Below, one piece after another: positions 1 to 8,103 of a stretch of 44,628 nucleotides of DNA. A program made the translations under genes and the position numbers. Location of the stretch: assembly GCF_002217405.1 (NCBI RefSeq), contig NZ_MUHE01000023.1:1-44628 (forward strand), written 5' to 3'. The stretch comes from Flavobacterium psychrophilum DSM 3660 = ATCC 49418. Lineage in GTDB: Bacteria > Bacteroidota > Bacteroidia > Flavobacteriales > Flavobacteriaceae. Under the pieces are notes generated by a model, which saw only the letters and a list, made by a program, of their open reading frames with translations, did no database searches and was not told where the DNA came from. Every line of letters starts with the position of its first letter. The stretch's first letter is position 1.

Positions 1-95
1 TTTTTAGTGGACACTAGTGATATAAAAACATACTAATTTGTTTTTATATTATTATTTCAACAAAATTAAAGAATAAATAATATAATTTGTAACAT

Positions 96-141
96 TTTTT
101 TAGAATCAAAACCAACTTAATTCGGTTTTGATTCTAAAAAA
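96..141 (-). terminator. Hairpin terminator downstream of first PAS gene
   Basis: An 18-bp perfect stem (96-113 with 124-141) has a 10-nt loop and ends in a run of six T on either strand. It lies 7 nt beyond the stop of the minus-strand PAS gene and can work in both directions. Confidence 0.8.
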
Positions 142-147
142 TATTAA

Positions 148-792
148 TTAGTTTTTCGAGAAAAATTTACTAAAAAACCCTTGTCTTTTTTCTTTCGAAT
201 CTTCGCCATTAGCTTCTAATCCTTTCCCTTTCATTCCTTGCAATTGTCCTGCTTTGTCGTCATCAATCATCAGATTAGTAATTAGATCTACATAATTAAC
301 GCCAGATTCCTCTAGAAAACCTATTAGATAATTTTCACTAGCATCTACCCCACTAACTTGCTCTATTTGCAATAATCTTCTGTATAATGGTTCGATATGT
401 TTTGTTATTACATCTTGAGGTACTGCTTTTCGTCTGGCAATATATTTTATGACATTATTATTCTCATCCATAACATACTCAAAATCAGTAATAGCCCAAT
501 AATATCTTCCTGATTTTGCTAAGTTTTTTATAATTCCATGAAACTGGTTTCCTTGTTTTATATTATCCCAAAGTATTTTATAAATAATTTGAGGCATATC
601 TGGATGCCTAATTATATTATGCGGTTTTGAAATTAGCTCACAATCTTCGTACCCTGAAACATCTGTAAAAACTTCATTTACATACTCGATCGTTCCGTAC
701 AGATCGGTTTTGCTCATAATTATTTTTGTTTTATCCCACGCCACTTCTTTTTCTATAGGAATAGGCTTTATAAATTCTATTTCTTGATTCAT
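148..792 (-). CDS. PAS domain sensor protein, Aer-like PAS (tandem copy 1)
   Basis: This 214-residue soluble protein has one PAS domain (about residues 25-125). The stretch from SKTDLYGTIEYVNEVF through the motif PHNIIRHPDMP to SGRYYWAITDFEYV is typical of PAS domains in Aer-type redox receptors and methyl-accepting proteins. No transmembrane segment, kinase or chemoreceptor signalling domain follows. The remaining 85 residues are probably helical and end in a basic, Phe-rich tail (RQGFFSKFFSKN). The gene lies directly downstream of a paralogue at 1171-1815 that is roughly 85% identical by eye and the same length. Each copy has its own -7 promoter box and terminator, so they are separate transcripts. 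The ligand and signalling partner are not visible. The PAS call is secure; a role in redox or aerotaxis-like sensing is only inferred from the PAS subtype. Confidence 0.85.
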   Translation of the reverse strand: MNQEIEFIKPIPIEKEVAWDKTKIIMSKTDLYGTIEYVNEVFTDVSGYEDCELISKPHNIIRHPDMPQIIYKILWDNIKQGNQFHGIIKNLAKSGRYYWAITDFEYVMDENNNVIKYIARRKAVPQDVITKHIEPLYRRLLQIEQVSGVDASENYLIGFLEESGVNYVDLITNLMIDDDKAGQLQGMKGKGLEANGEDSKEKRQGFFSKFFSKN

Positions 793-823
793 TTTTTTTT
801 ATTTAGATTAAATATTGATAAAG

Positions 824-831
824 CAAATATA
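824..831 (-). promoter_or_regulatory. Bacteroidota -7 box for PAS copy 1
   Basis: Read on the minus strand this is TATATTTG, an exact match to TAnnTTTG, 31 nt upstream of the start codon. The same box sits at a similar distance before PAS copy 2. I see no convincing -33 TTTG. Confidence 0.6.
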
Positions 832-921
832 AATGATTTTTCATGATAAAAGTCATAAAAAATATCATAAATAATTGTATTTGTTCTAACACATAGGAAA
901 TGAAAAGGTTATATTAAAATA

Positions 922-948
922 AAAAAACGCTCAAATTATTAAGCGTTT
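922..948. terminator. Hairpin terminator (duplicated unit, copy 1)
   Basis: Stem AAAACGCT/AGCGTTTT around an AAATTATTA-like loop, with flanking A and T runs. It follows the remnant at 954-1011 exactly as the hairpin at 1943-1976 follows the intact 47-residue gene, so it looks like the duplicated terminator of that small gene. Confidence 0.6.
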
Positions 949-953
949 TCTAA

Positions 954-1011
954 TTAATTTAAGAATGTTTTAAAAACTATCTTTACCAATATTATTGATA
1001 CTTAAAATAGT
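954..1011 (-). pseudogene. Decayed second copy of the 47-residue small protein gene (3' end)
   Basis: Read on the minus strand this stretch resembles the last 18 or so codons of the intact small gene at 1978-2121. Residues read as INNIGKDSF, stop, NIL, against INKIGKETFETILN in the intact copy. There is an in-frame stop and a likely small deletion. It is followed by a hairpin in the same relative place and lies upstream of PAS copy 1 just as the intact gene lies upstream of PAS copy 2. I infer that the whole unit (small gene, terminator, PAS gene) was duplicated in tandem and one small-gene copy then decayed. The 793-1170 gap otherwise holds only the promoter and hairpins listed here. Confidence 0.55.
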
Positions 1012-1125
1012 TTTAAAAGGTTTTTATTTATTCTGATACAAAACATGAAAACAAAAGCTTCATAATGATGGTTATAAAAAAATAAAAATCATAACCTTTC
1101 CTTGGGTTGTGTATGTTTTTTTTTT

Positions 1126-1168
1126 TTAGAATCAAAACTTAATCAAATAAATTTAGTCCTGATTCTAA
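1126..1168 (-). terminator. Imperfect hairpin downstream of PAS copy 2
   Basis: Stem TTAGAATCA/TGATTCTAA (1126-1134 with 1160-1168) sits just after the stop codon of PAS copy 2, followed on the minus strand by a long T run (A/T tract at 1116-1127). It is related in sequence to the terminator of copy 1 but the stem is shorter. Confidence 0.55.
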
Positions 1169-1170
1169 TA

Positions 1171-1815
1171 TTAATCTCTTGAGAAAAATCTACTAAAAAA
1201 CCCTTGTCTTTTTTCTTTTATTTCTTCTCCGTTGGCCTCTAGGCCTTTTTCTTTCATTTCTCGCAATTGTTCCGCTTTGTCATCTTCTAACATTAAATTA
1301 GTAATTAGATCTACATAACTAACGCCTGCTTCTTCTAAAAAACCTATTAGGTAATTTTCACTTGCATCGACCCCACTAACTTGTTCTATTTGCAATAATT
1401 TTCTATACAATGGCTCGATATGTTTTGTAATTACATCTTGGGGAACTGCTTTTCGTCTGGCAATATATTTTGTAATCTTTTCGTTTTCGTCTAGAACATA
1501 CTCAAAATCAGTAATAGCCCAATAATATCTTCCTGATTTCGCTAAGTTTTTTACAATACCATGAAACTGGTTTCCTTGCTTTATATTATCCCAAAGTATT
1601 TTAAAAATAATTTGAGGCATATCTGGATGTCTAATTATATTATGTGGTTTTGCAATTAGTTCGTAATCTTCGTATCCTGAAACATCTGTAAAAACTTCAT
1701 TTACAAATTCGATCGTTCCGTACAGATCGGTTTTACTCATAATGGTTCTCGTTTTGTCCCATGCCACTTCTTTTTCGATAGGAGTAGGCTTTACAAAATT
1801 TATTTCTTGACTCAT
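1171..1815 (-). CDS. PAS domain sensor protein, Aer-like PAS (tandem copy 2)
   Basis: This 214-residue single-PAS protein is the paralogue of the gene at 148-792. The PAS core has the same landmarks: TDLYGTIEFVNEVFTDVSGYED, then PHNIIRHPDMP, then GRYYWAITDFEYV. Differences are scattered conservative substitutions plus a few charge changes in the C-terminal helix region (for example LEDDKAEQLREMKEKG against IDDDKAGQLQGMKGKG). Both copies keep full length without stops, so both are probably functional. Like copy 1 it lacks membrane segments and any output domain, so it may bind a partner kinase or receptor in trans. It is transcribed away from the sigma-factor gene on the same strand but is separated from the 47-residue gene by a terminator. 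Confidence 0.85.
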   Translation of the reverse strand: MSQEINFVKPTPIEKEVAWDKTRTIMSKTDLYGTIEFVNEVFTDVSGYEDYELIAKPHNIIRHPDMPQIIFKILWDNIKQGNQFHGIVKNLAKSGRYYWAITDFEYVLDENEKITKYIARRKAVPQDVITKHIEPLYRKLLQIEQVSGVDASENYLIGFLEEAGVSYVDLITNLMLEDDKAEQLREMKEKGLEANGEEIKEKRQGFFSRFFSRD

Positions 1816-1845
1816 GACTTAGATTTAGGTTAAGTAATTTAGCCA

Positions 1846-1853
1846 CAAATATA
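1846..1853 (-). promoter_or_regulatory. Bacteroidota -7 box for PAS copy 2
   Basis: On the minus strand this reads TATATTTG, an exact TAnnTTTG match, 30 nt upstream of the start codon. It matches the box before copy 1 in sequence and spacing. Confidence 0.6.
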
Positions 1854-1942
1854 AAATAAATTCCTACAATTAAAGCCATAAAGCTATTAGCAATACACAC
1901 TATTTTTTGTAACCATAAGTAAATAAGGAAGTTATGCTAAAT

Positions 1943-1976
1943 AAAAAAAGCATTCAAATTACCGAATGCTTTTTTT
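1943..1976 (-). terminator. Terminator after the sigma factor / small protein genes
   Basis: Strong hairpin AAAAAAAGCATTC / GAATGCTTTTTTT with an 8-nt loop, immediately after the stop codon of the 47-residue gene. Confidence 0.8.
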
Positions 1977-1977
1977 A

Positions 1978-2121
1978 TTAATTTAAGATTGTTTCGAAAG
2001 TTTCTTTACCAATTTTATTTATTCGCAATGCTTTCGAGTAGTTGAATATAAAATTAAGTGTCTCGTTTTTGGGTAACAGATTAGGTATTATATTTTTCTT
2101 TTTAAAGTATTTTTTTGCCAT
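1978..2121 (-). CDS. Small conserved-looking protein, 47 residues
   Basis: This short reading frame runs from an ATG at 2121 to TAA at 1978-1980 and encodes 47 residues. The N-terminus is very basic (MAKKYFKKKN) and the body contains NLLPKNETLNFIFNYSKALRI. I recognise this NLLPK-ETxxFxxNYSKAL pattern as one that recurs in small hypothetical proteins of Flavobacteriia, but I know of no function for it. It begins 48 nt after the sigma-factor stop on the same strand and is followed directly by a strong terminator, so it is probably the last gene of that transcript. A decayed duplicate lies at 954-1011. Support comes from codon structure, the terminator position and the duplicate. The tight link suggests a role connected with the sigma factor, which is inference only. 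Confidence 0.7.
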   Translation of the reverse strand: MAKKYFKKKNIIPNLLPKNETLNFIFNYSKALRINKIGKETFETILN

Positions 2122-2169
2122 ACTATTTTTTAGTTTTTATAGTATAACGAAAACTATCAAATATATTGT

Positions 2170-2754
2170 TCAATTTATCAATATAACCTGGTTTTTATCT
2201 ATTATTCTTCTCAAATTTATCAAAGCATAACGCATTCTTCCTAAAGCTGTATTAATACTAACCCCTGTAGATTCAGAAATTTCTTTGAAACTTAAATCCT
2301 GATAAATTCGCATTTCGACCACTTCTCGCTGGTCATCTGGCAATTCTTTCAAGAGCTTAATTAAGTCTTTTTCGACTTGATTGGTAATAATCTTACTTTC
2401 AATATCTTGGGAATTATCACTCATCATAGAAAAAACAGAAAACTCTTCGGTCTCGCGAAACATAGGCATTTTTTTGGCTTTTCGAAAATGGTCTATCACC
2501 AAATTATGTGCAATTCGCATTACCCATGGCAAAAATTTACCTTCTTCGTTGTACGAATTTCCTTTTAACGTTTTTATTACTTTGATAAATGTATCTTGAA
2601 ATATATCATTAGCAACATCTCGATCTAAAACTTTTGAATATATAAAACCAAAAATTTTAGACTCATGTCTTTTTACTAATATAGATAATGCGTTTTCATC
2701 GCCAGAGATGTAATGCCTTACCAATAATCCGTCTGGTAGTTGTATAGTAGCCAT
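2170..2754 (-). CDS. ECF-type RNA polymerase sigma factor, sigma-70 family
   Basis: This 194-residue protein has the two domains of an extracytoplasmic-function sigma factor. Region 2 (about residues 15-95) includes DRDVANDIFQDTFIKVIKTL and FLPWVMRIAHNLVIDHFRK, the core-binding and -10 recognition part. Region 4 (about 125-185) includes LPDDQREVVEMRIYQDLSF and the helix-turn-helix SFKEISESTGVSINTALGRMR. It would direct core polymerase to a regulon that cannot be read from here. No anti-sigma factor gene lies beside it, unlike the TonB-linked FecI group, so it is more likely one of the stand-alone Bacteroidota sigma factors. It is divergent from uvrA with a 266-nt AT-rich gap, and the 47-residue gene follows it. 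Confidence 0.92.
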   Translation of the reverse strand: MATIQLPDGLLVRHYISGDENALSILVKRHESKIFGFIYSKVLDRDVANDIFQDTFIKVIKTLKGNSYNEEGKFLPWVMRIAHNLVIDHFRKAKKMPMFRETEEFSVFSMMSDNSQDIESKIITNQVEKDLIKLLKELPDDQREVVEMRIYQDLSFKEISESTGVSINTALGRMRYALINLRRIIDKNQVILIN

Positions 2755-2994
2755 AAGAATACTTTTAGAGTGGGTTTGTATTAAGAGTTTGTCTCTTTTT
2801 CTAAAGTATTTTTTTAGTATAAGCCTTGTTTTAGTATTAATTAGAATTCAAATTTAATGTAAATTATTTAATATTAACAATATTTGTTAAATAATTTAAC
2901 AACGCATTTGAAATAAAATTTGAAAAAATTAGTTGCAATTAATCAAAAACCAAAAGAGAGTACATACAAATTACAATAAAAAAGCAGAATTGAT

Positions 2995-3002
2995 TATCTT
3001 TG
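2995..3002 (+). promoter_or_regulatory. -7 box of the uvrA promoter
   Basis: TATCTTTG matches TAnnTTTG exactly and ends 18 nt before the uvrA start codon, so the leader would be about 10 nt. No clear -33 TTTG is visible. Confidence 0.55.
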
Positions 3003-3020
3003 TAAAAACTGACTTTTCAA

Positions 3021-5810
3021 ATGATTCATCAAGATATTTCGAAACTAGAACCTAAGAAAAATATTATCATCAAAGGCGCTCAAATTCACAATTTGAAAAA
3101 CCTAGATGTTGCTATTCCACGTAATAAATTAGTAGTAATTACAGGGCTTTCAGGCTCTGGCAAGTCTTCATTGGCTTTCGATACTTTGTATGCCGAAGGA
3201 CAACGCCGTTATGTAGAAAGTTTGTCTAGTTATGCCCGACAATTTTTAGGAAGATTAGACAAGCCAAAGGTCGAATATATAAAAGGAATTGCACCTGCTA
3301 TTGCTATCGAGCAGAAAGTAAATACCACAAATGCCCGTTCTACGGTGGGAACTTCGACCGAAATTTATGATTATCTCAAATTATTATACGCAAGAATTGG
3401 TAAAACTATTTCGCCAATTTCTGGACTTGAAGTAAAAAAAAATACGGTTTCTGATGTTATAAATGACGTAAAAAAATTCGAAATTAACTCTAAATGGTTG
3501 CTCCTTGCTCCTATTCACCTGGAAGAAGGACGAAAACTAGAAGACAAACTAAAAGTGCTTTTGCAGCAAGGTTTTGCCCGTATTTTAGTTAAAAACCAAA
3601 TGATTCGTTTAGATGAAATAGACCAACACAAATTAAATCACAAAGACATTTTACTTATTATTGATAGAATTGTTCTTAAAGATGATGAGGATTTCTTTAA
3701 TAGATTGGCAGATTCTGTACAAACAGCTTTCTATGAAGGCAAAGGAATTTGTTATCTACAAGAAGTAAATTCTGATAAAAAACATAGCTATAGTGCCAAT
3801 TTCGAGTTAGACGGATTGTCTTTTTTAGAACCAAATGTGCATTTGTTTAGCTTCAATAATCCCTACGGTGCTTGCCCTGTTTGCGATGGCTATGGTCATG
3901 TTATTGGTATCGATCAGGAATTGGTGATCCCAAACACCGCTTTGTCTATATACGAAAATGCCATTTTCCCTTGGCGTGGCGAAACCATGAGTTGGTTTCG
4001 TGACGAATTGGTAAACCACAGTCATAAATTCGACTTCCCTATTCACAAACCTTATTTTGAGCTATCAGATACCCAGAAAGACTTAATTTGGAGTGGTAAT
4101 AAATATTTTCAGGGTTTGAATGATTTTTTCAAAGAACTGGAAGAAAAAAATTACAAAATTCAGAATCGAGTCATGCTTTCTCGCTATCGAGGCAAAACAA
4201 AATGTCATGCCTGCAAAGGAAAAAGACTCAGACAAGAGGTTTACAATATAAAAGTAGGCGGAAAAACATTGCCTGATTTGGTCGATTTATCTATAAAAAA
4301 TACCGTCTTGTTCTTCAAAGACTTAAAACTGTCGGATTATGATACTAAAGTTGCCAAACGATTACTCATAGAAATTAACAACCGATTGTCATTTCTTCAG
4401 GAAGTTGGATTAGATTATTTAACATTAAACAGAAATTCTGCAACACTATCTGGTGGCGAATCTCAACGAATAAACCTTGCCACATCACTAGGAAGTTCTC
4501 TTGTTGGCTCTATGTATATCCTCGACGAACCAAGTATTGGCTTGCATCCAAAAGACACCGAAAAATTAATTCAAGTGCTTATTTCTCTTCGTGATTTGGG
4601 AAATACAGTAATTGTAGTCGAACACGACGAAGATATTATGAAAGCCGCCGATATGATTATAGATATTGGTCCAGAAGCAGGAACTTTTGGTGGTGAACTA
4701 GTCGCTCAAGGAACTTTTAATGAAATATTAAAATCAACCTCATTAACCGCAAAATATTTAAACGGAGATTTAGAAATTTCGGTACCCAAAACCAGACGAA
4801 AATCTTCTACTTATATAGAAATATTAGGTGCCCGTGAGAATAACTTACAAAATGTAGATGTTAAGTTTCCGTTAGAAATGCTTACCGTAATTACAGGCGT
4901 TTCGGGTTCAGGAAAAAGTACTTTGGTGAAGAAAATTCTTTTTCCAGCGATGCAAAAAAAGATTGATGGCGTGGGTGAAAAAGCAGGTCAATATACTGAA
5001 ATGAGAGGCTCTTATGATAAAATTCACCATATCGAATATGTAGATCAGAACCCAATAGGGAGAAGTTCACGCTCTAATCCAGTAACTTACATTAAGGCTT
5101 ACGACGATATTCGGGAGTTGTATACCAAAGAAAAACTATCTAAAAATCGTGGCTATCAGGCGAAACATTTTTCTTTTAATGTAGATGGCGGTCGTTGCGA
5201 AACCTGCAAAGGAGAAGGTACTATAAATGTAGAAATGGTCTTTATGGCCGATGTTTCCTTGCCTTGTGAAACTTGCAATGGCAAACGTTTCAAAAAAGAA
5301 GTACTCGAAATTACTTTTGAAGGAAAAAACATCGATGATATTCTAACAATGACTATCGACGACGCGTTAACCTTTTTTATTAATACAAAACAAACTAAAA
5401 TATCGCAAAAACTACAACCCCTACAAGATGTTGGTTTGGGATATGTACAGTTAGGACAATCCTCATCGACACTTTCTGGTGGCGAAGCACAACGCATAAA
5501 ACTCGCTACTTTTTTAGTAAAAGGTGCAACTAAAGAAAAAGCTTTGTTTGTTTTTGATGAACCAACAACGGGATTGCATTTTCATGACATTCAAAAATTA
5601 CTCAAATCGTTTAATGCTTTAATCGAAAAAGGACATTCTATTATTGTGATAGAGCACAATTTAGACATGATAAAATGTGCCGATTGGGTTATCGATTTGG
5701 GTCCTGAAGGTGGCGAAAACGGCGGTCAAATCCTTGCCGAAGGAACTCCAGAAGATATTGTAAAAAACAAAAAATCGATTACTGGAAAATATTTGAAGGA
5801 GAAGTTGTAA
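3021..5810 (+). CDS. uvrA: Excinuclease ABC subunit A (UvrA)
   Basis: UvrA is the DNA-damage recognition ATPase of nucleotide excision repair. It dimerises, loads UvrB at lesions and is then released. The 929-residue protein has the full architecture: Walker [10 protein letters not shown] near residue 43, a first zinc module with CPVC near 284 and CHAC near 394, signature [12 protein letters not shown] with Walker [12 protein letters not shown], a second Walker [10 protein letters not shown] near 627, a second zinc finger CETC near 726 and CETC near 749, then [12 protein letters not shown] and [11 protein letters not shown]. Length matches canonical UvrA (about 940), so it is not a truncated paralogue. 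Many Bacteroidota carry two UvrA proteins; whether this is the main copy cannot be decided here. No uvrB or uvrC is nearby. Confidence 0.96.
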   Translation: MIHQDISKLEPKKNIIIKGAQIHNLKNLDVAIPRNKLVVITGLSGSGKSSLAFDTLYAEGQRRYVESLSSYARQFLGRLDKPKVEYIKGIAPAIAIEQKVNTTNARSTVGTSTEIYDYLKLLYARIGKTISPISGLEVKKNTVSDVINDVKKFEINSKWLLLAPIHLEEGRKLEDKLKVLLQQGFARILVKNQMIRLDEIDQHKLNHKDILLIIDRIVLKDDEDFFNRLADSVQTAFYEGKGICYLQEVNSDKKHSYSANFELDGLSFLEPNVHLFSFNNPYGACPVCDGYGHVIGIDQELVIPNTALSIYENAIFPWRGETMSWFRDELVNHSHKFDFPIHKPYFELSDTQKDLIWSGNKYFQGLNDFFKELEEKNYKIQNRVMLSRYRGKTKCHACKGKRLRQEVYNIKVGGKTLPDLVDLSIKNTVLFFKDLKLSDYDTKVAKRLLIEINNRLSFLQEVGLDYLTLNRNSATLSGGESQRINLATSLGSSLVGSMYILDEPSIGLHPKDTEKLIQVLISLRDLGNTVIVVEHDEDIMKAADMIIDIGPEAGTFGGELVAQGTFNEILKSTSLTAKYLNGDLEISVPKTRRKSSTYIEILGARENNLQNVDVKFPLEMLTVITGVSGSGKSTLVKKILFPAMQKKIDGVGEKAGQYTEMRGSYDKIHHIEYVDQNPIGRSSRSNPVTYIKAYDDIRELYTKEKLSKNRGYQAKHFSFNVDGGRCETCKGEGTINVEMVFMADVSLPCETCNGKRFKKEVLEITFEGKNIDDILTMTIDDALTFFINTKQTKISQKLQPLQDVGLGYVQLGQSSSTLSGGEAQRIKLATFLVKGATKEKALFVFDEPTTGLHFHDIQKLLKSFNALIEKGHSIIVIEHNLDMIKCADWVIDLGPEGGENGGQILAEGTPEDIVKNKKSITGKYLKEKL

Positions 5811-5892
5811 ATACCCTTAGCACTCCTGTTTTTTAAACATAATTTTCTTGTAAATAGTATTTATAATTTCCCATAAATTGAGGTTGTAAAAC

Positions 5893-6226
5893 TTATAACA
5901 CCATTTTAATTTTAAAAACACTGTAATCTTTGGTGCGTATATTGTCATTACCAGCAACGAGAAATCTCATAATCTGAATTATACCATTTAAAGTTAAAAT
6001 TTACTGGGATAAAAAAACATACAGGTTTTGTCATTCCGAGGCATGAGAAATCTCATCAAGTTATTCAAATTATGAGATTCCTCGTTCCTCGGAATGACAA
6101 CATCCTCAATAAACATTCCAGTGTTTTTAAAGCTAAATTGGTATTACTTGATAAGATTTCTCATGCCTCACAATAGCAAACCCTGTCTTTATTATTCCCG
6201 TAAATTTAATGCTAAAATGATATAAC
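5893..6226. repeat. Outer MITE-like palindromic element, split by an inner copy
   Basis: The left half is 5893-5979 and the right half 6146-6226; joined they make about 168 bp. The ends form an imperfect inverted repeat: left TTATAACACCATTTTAAT, right (reverse complement) GTTATATCATTTTAGCAT. Inner parts match the related copies: TTGTCATT followed by GAGAAATCTCA on the left and GATTTCTCATGCCTCA on the right. The halves are separated by a complete second element of the same family. The 5811-6399 gap contains no gene I can support; this structure fills most of it. Confidence 0.75.
5980..6145. repeat. Inner MITE-like palindromic element, about 166 bp
   Basis: The ends TATACCATTT and AAATTGGTAT are inverted copies of each other, and homology continues inward on both sides (TTTACTGGGAT on the left; ATTCCAGTGTTTTTAAA on the right). 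The centre is a 29-bp stem (6028-6056 with 6072-6100) with three mismatches and a 15-nt loop, beginning TTGTCATTCCGAGG. No coding capacity is visible. It sits inside another member of its own family. Confidence 0.8.
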
Positions 6227-6399
6227 ATTTATTTGCTGTAACTGGTATTAAAAAGTTAAAAAACACTACATATCATAAATTAAGTCTATGTTTTTTAATT
6301 TTTGGCACGCAAATTGAATATCCTATTACCATAAGTCTTATTTTTTCGAGAAAGCTAAAAATCGTAAGAGAAGCAAAAAACTATTAAATTTATTGTATC

Positions 6400-7038
6400 A
6401 TGAAAAAAATCACTCTTTTAGTAGCCTGCTTTTTATTACTGGGAAATATGGGAAATGCGTCTGAAAACCTTTTTTTTTCTAACAATACAATAATTTCGAG
6501 ATTCAATTTCGACGAACCAATAACTTTTACAGAACGTGGCATCGGGTTTTATGTATTCCCAAATGGCGAATTCGATTTTAACACAAGACCACAAAATTCG
6601 CAAGCTGATTATTACTACAAAACTGGTAAAAAAAGAGAAATAAATAAAAGACCCGAAAATTACGCAGTTCGCATCGAGCATGACGATTTTGGTAGAATAA
6701 GAAGAATTGGAAACACTTTTATTAATTACGACTACAATAATCGTGTAACTAGAATTGGCACTGTGTATATGCGATATAATAGTTTTGCGCTTTCCCAAGT
6801 AGGTGGTTTAAAAATTATTTACAACAGAAGAGGTCAAATTATAAATGTTTTCGGAACTGTAAAAGGTTACAATTCTAGATATTATAATGATTATAATTAC
6901 CCCGAATACGATCAAAATGAGAGTCAAAATAATTATAATAACCAATCTTCAAATTCTAATGATGATTACTACTATTACAAAACTGATGGTACGAAATCAA
7001 AAATAGAAATTTCAGCAAATGATAGAAGAGAAGGATAA
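6400..7038 (+). CDS. Secreted hypothetical protein with YD-like repeats
   Basis: This 212-residue protein starts with a classical signal peptide (MKKITLLVACFLLLGNMGNAS, cleavage near residue 20). The middle (about 85-155) is built of short repeats of the form GRIRRIGNTFINYDYNN, RVTRIGTVYMRYNSF, LSQVGGLKIIYNRRG, resembling the YD repeats of RHS proteins on a small scale. The tail (about 155-200) is of low complexity, rich in Tyr, Asn, Asp and Ser. Comparable small secreted proteins are common in Flavobacteriia and have no known role. It is probably periplasmic or surface-exposed. It stands alone, between the nested repeat upstream and a hairpin terminator downstream. Confidence 0.75.
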   Translation: MKKITLLVACFLLLGNMGNASENLFFSNNTIISRFNFDEPITFTERGIGFYVFPNGEFDFNTRPQNSQADYYYKTGKKREINKRPENYAVRIEHDDFGRIRRIGNTFINYDYNNRVTRIGTVYMRYNSFALSQVGGLKIIYNRRGQIINVFGTVKGYNSRYYNDYNYPEYDQNESQNNYNNQSSNSNDDYYYYKTDGTKSKIEISANDRREG

Positions 7039-7088
7039 AAGAAAGTTTATATGCTAGTTACATATAAATTTGGTTTGGTTTGTTTATT

Positions 7089-7126
7089 AAAAACCCTGTA
7101 TTAGCAATAATTTCGGGGTTTTTTTT
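7089..7126 (+). terminator. Hairpin terminator after the YD-like protein gene
   Basis: Stem AAAACCCTG / CGGGGTTTT (one G-T pair) with a 15-nt loop and a run of eight T on the plus strand, about 50 nt past the stop codon. Confidence 0.65.
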
Positions 7127-7157
7127 ATGCGTTTTTAAAACTAAACACAATAAAATC

Positions 7158-8000
7158 TTAATCAAAAACGGCAAAAATCGCACCATCATAACTGGCAAAA
7201 ACCATACTGGGATGCGAATCTTGGTGAAATATATTTCCTTTGTTATCTATCCCAATGGCACCCGCAAAACCATCGTAAGGTTTTAATTCTTCAAAAGTTT
7301 TTTCGAATGCTTTCTCTAAAGTAAAACCATCTGTAACACGAGTTACGATTTTAGCAGCCGTTGCATTACTCACTATATCCTCACCTACTCCTGTTAAGCT
7401 CACGCCACAAAATTTGTTAGCATAATTTCCAGCCACAGTTGCAGAATCTGATATTCGCCCAACCAATTCAAACCCTTTTCCTCCAGTAGAAGTAGCTACG
7501 GCAAGTTTATTATCGTTATCTAAAGCTACACAACCTACAGTTCCTGTTCCCAAGGATTTTAGTTTGGCTTCATATTCTGCTTTTCGCTGTGCAATTTCGG
7601 TCGAAAAAGCTTCAAAACCGTTCTGCCTTGCATAATTTGTGGCACCACTTCCGCCAAGAACCCTATCCTCTTCACCCATTAATACTTGAGCTACACGAAT
7701 AGGATTTTTAACTTCTTCAATATTTATAACACCGCTCATTTTCTGAGTTTCGCCATCCATAATAGCGGCGCTCATTCTTATCTTTCCGTCGCTTTGTATC
7801 TGAGAACCTGTTCCTGCATTAAACAGCGCATCGTCTTCCAAAAGAGAAACTGCAAAAACCACCGTTTCAAGGGCTGAATGTGTTTTCATAAACTCATACG
7901 ATGATTTTACAATGCGCTCTAAAGCGTTTTGCTTTGCTACTTTCGTTTGGTGATTAGTAGATGATTCCGAGAAAAACCCGCCGTGAATTATTATTTTCAT
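7158..8000 (-). CDS. iaaA: Isoaspartyl peptidase / L-asparaginase (Ntn-hydrolase)
   Basis: This 280-residue protein belongs to the plant-type asparaginase/isoaspartyl peptidase family. The precursor cleaves itself before a Thr that becomes the nucleophile; here that is Thr154 in GTGTVGCVALD. The N-terminal alpha part contains NAGTGSQIQSDG and MSAAIMDG; the beta part contains ATSTGGKGFELVGRISDSATVAGNYA, which holds the substrate-binding Arg and Asp. It releases Asp from beta-aspartyl dipeptides. It is shorter than the usual 300-320 residues, mainly at the C-terminus and in the linker. It lies 103 nt downstream of cyanophycinase on the same strand, so hydrolysing the beta-Asp-Arg dipeptides that CphB makes is the natural role. 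The symbol follows the E. coli enzyme; the cyanophycin role is inferred from context. Confidence 0.92.
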   Translation of the reverse strand: MKIIIHGGFFSESSTNHQTKVAKQNALERIVKSSYEFMKTHSALETVVFAVSLLEDDALFNAGTGSQIQSDGKIRMSAAIMDGETQKMSGVINIEEVKNPIRVAQVLMGEEDRVLGGSGATNYARQNGFEAFSTEIAQRKAEYEAKLKSLGTGTVGCVALDNDNKLAVATSTGGKGFELVGRISDSATVAGNYANKFCGVSLTGVGEDIVSNATAAKIVTRVTDGFTLEKAFEKTFEELKPYDGFAGAIGIDNKGNIFHQDSHPSMVFASYDGAIFAVFD

Positions 8001-8103
8001 AGTATCTTAAATTAAAAGAACACAGATATAATATACTGAATACTTTTTAAAAAAATTATTCAATCTATATTTCGAAAAAATATTTTATAATGTGTAATAT
8101 AAG

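Noticed and set aside
2042..2230. Open frame of 62 codons on the plus strand
   Set aside because: It runs antisense over the intact 47-residue gene and the sigma-factor 3' end; its hydrophobic look comes from T-rich antisense DNA.
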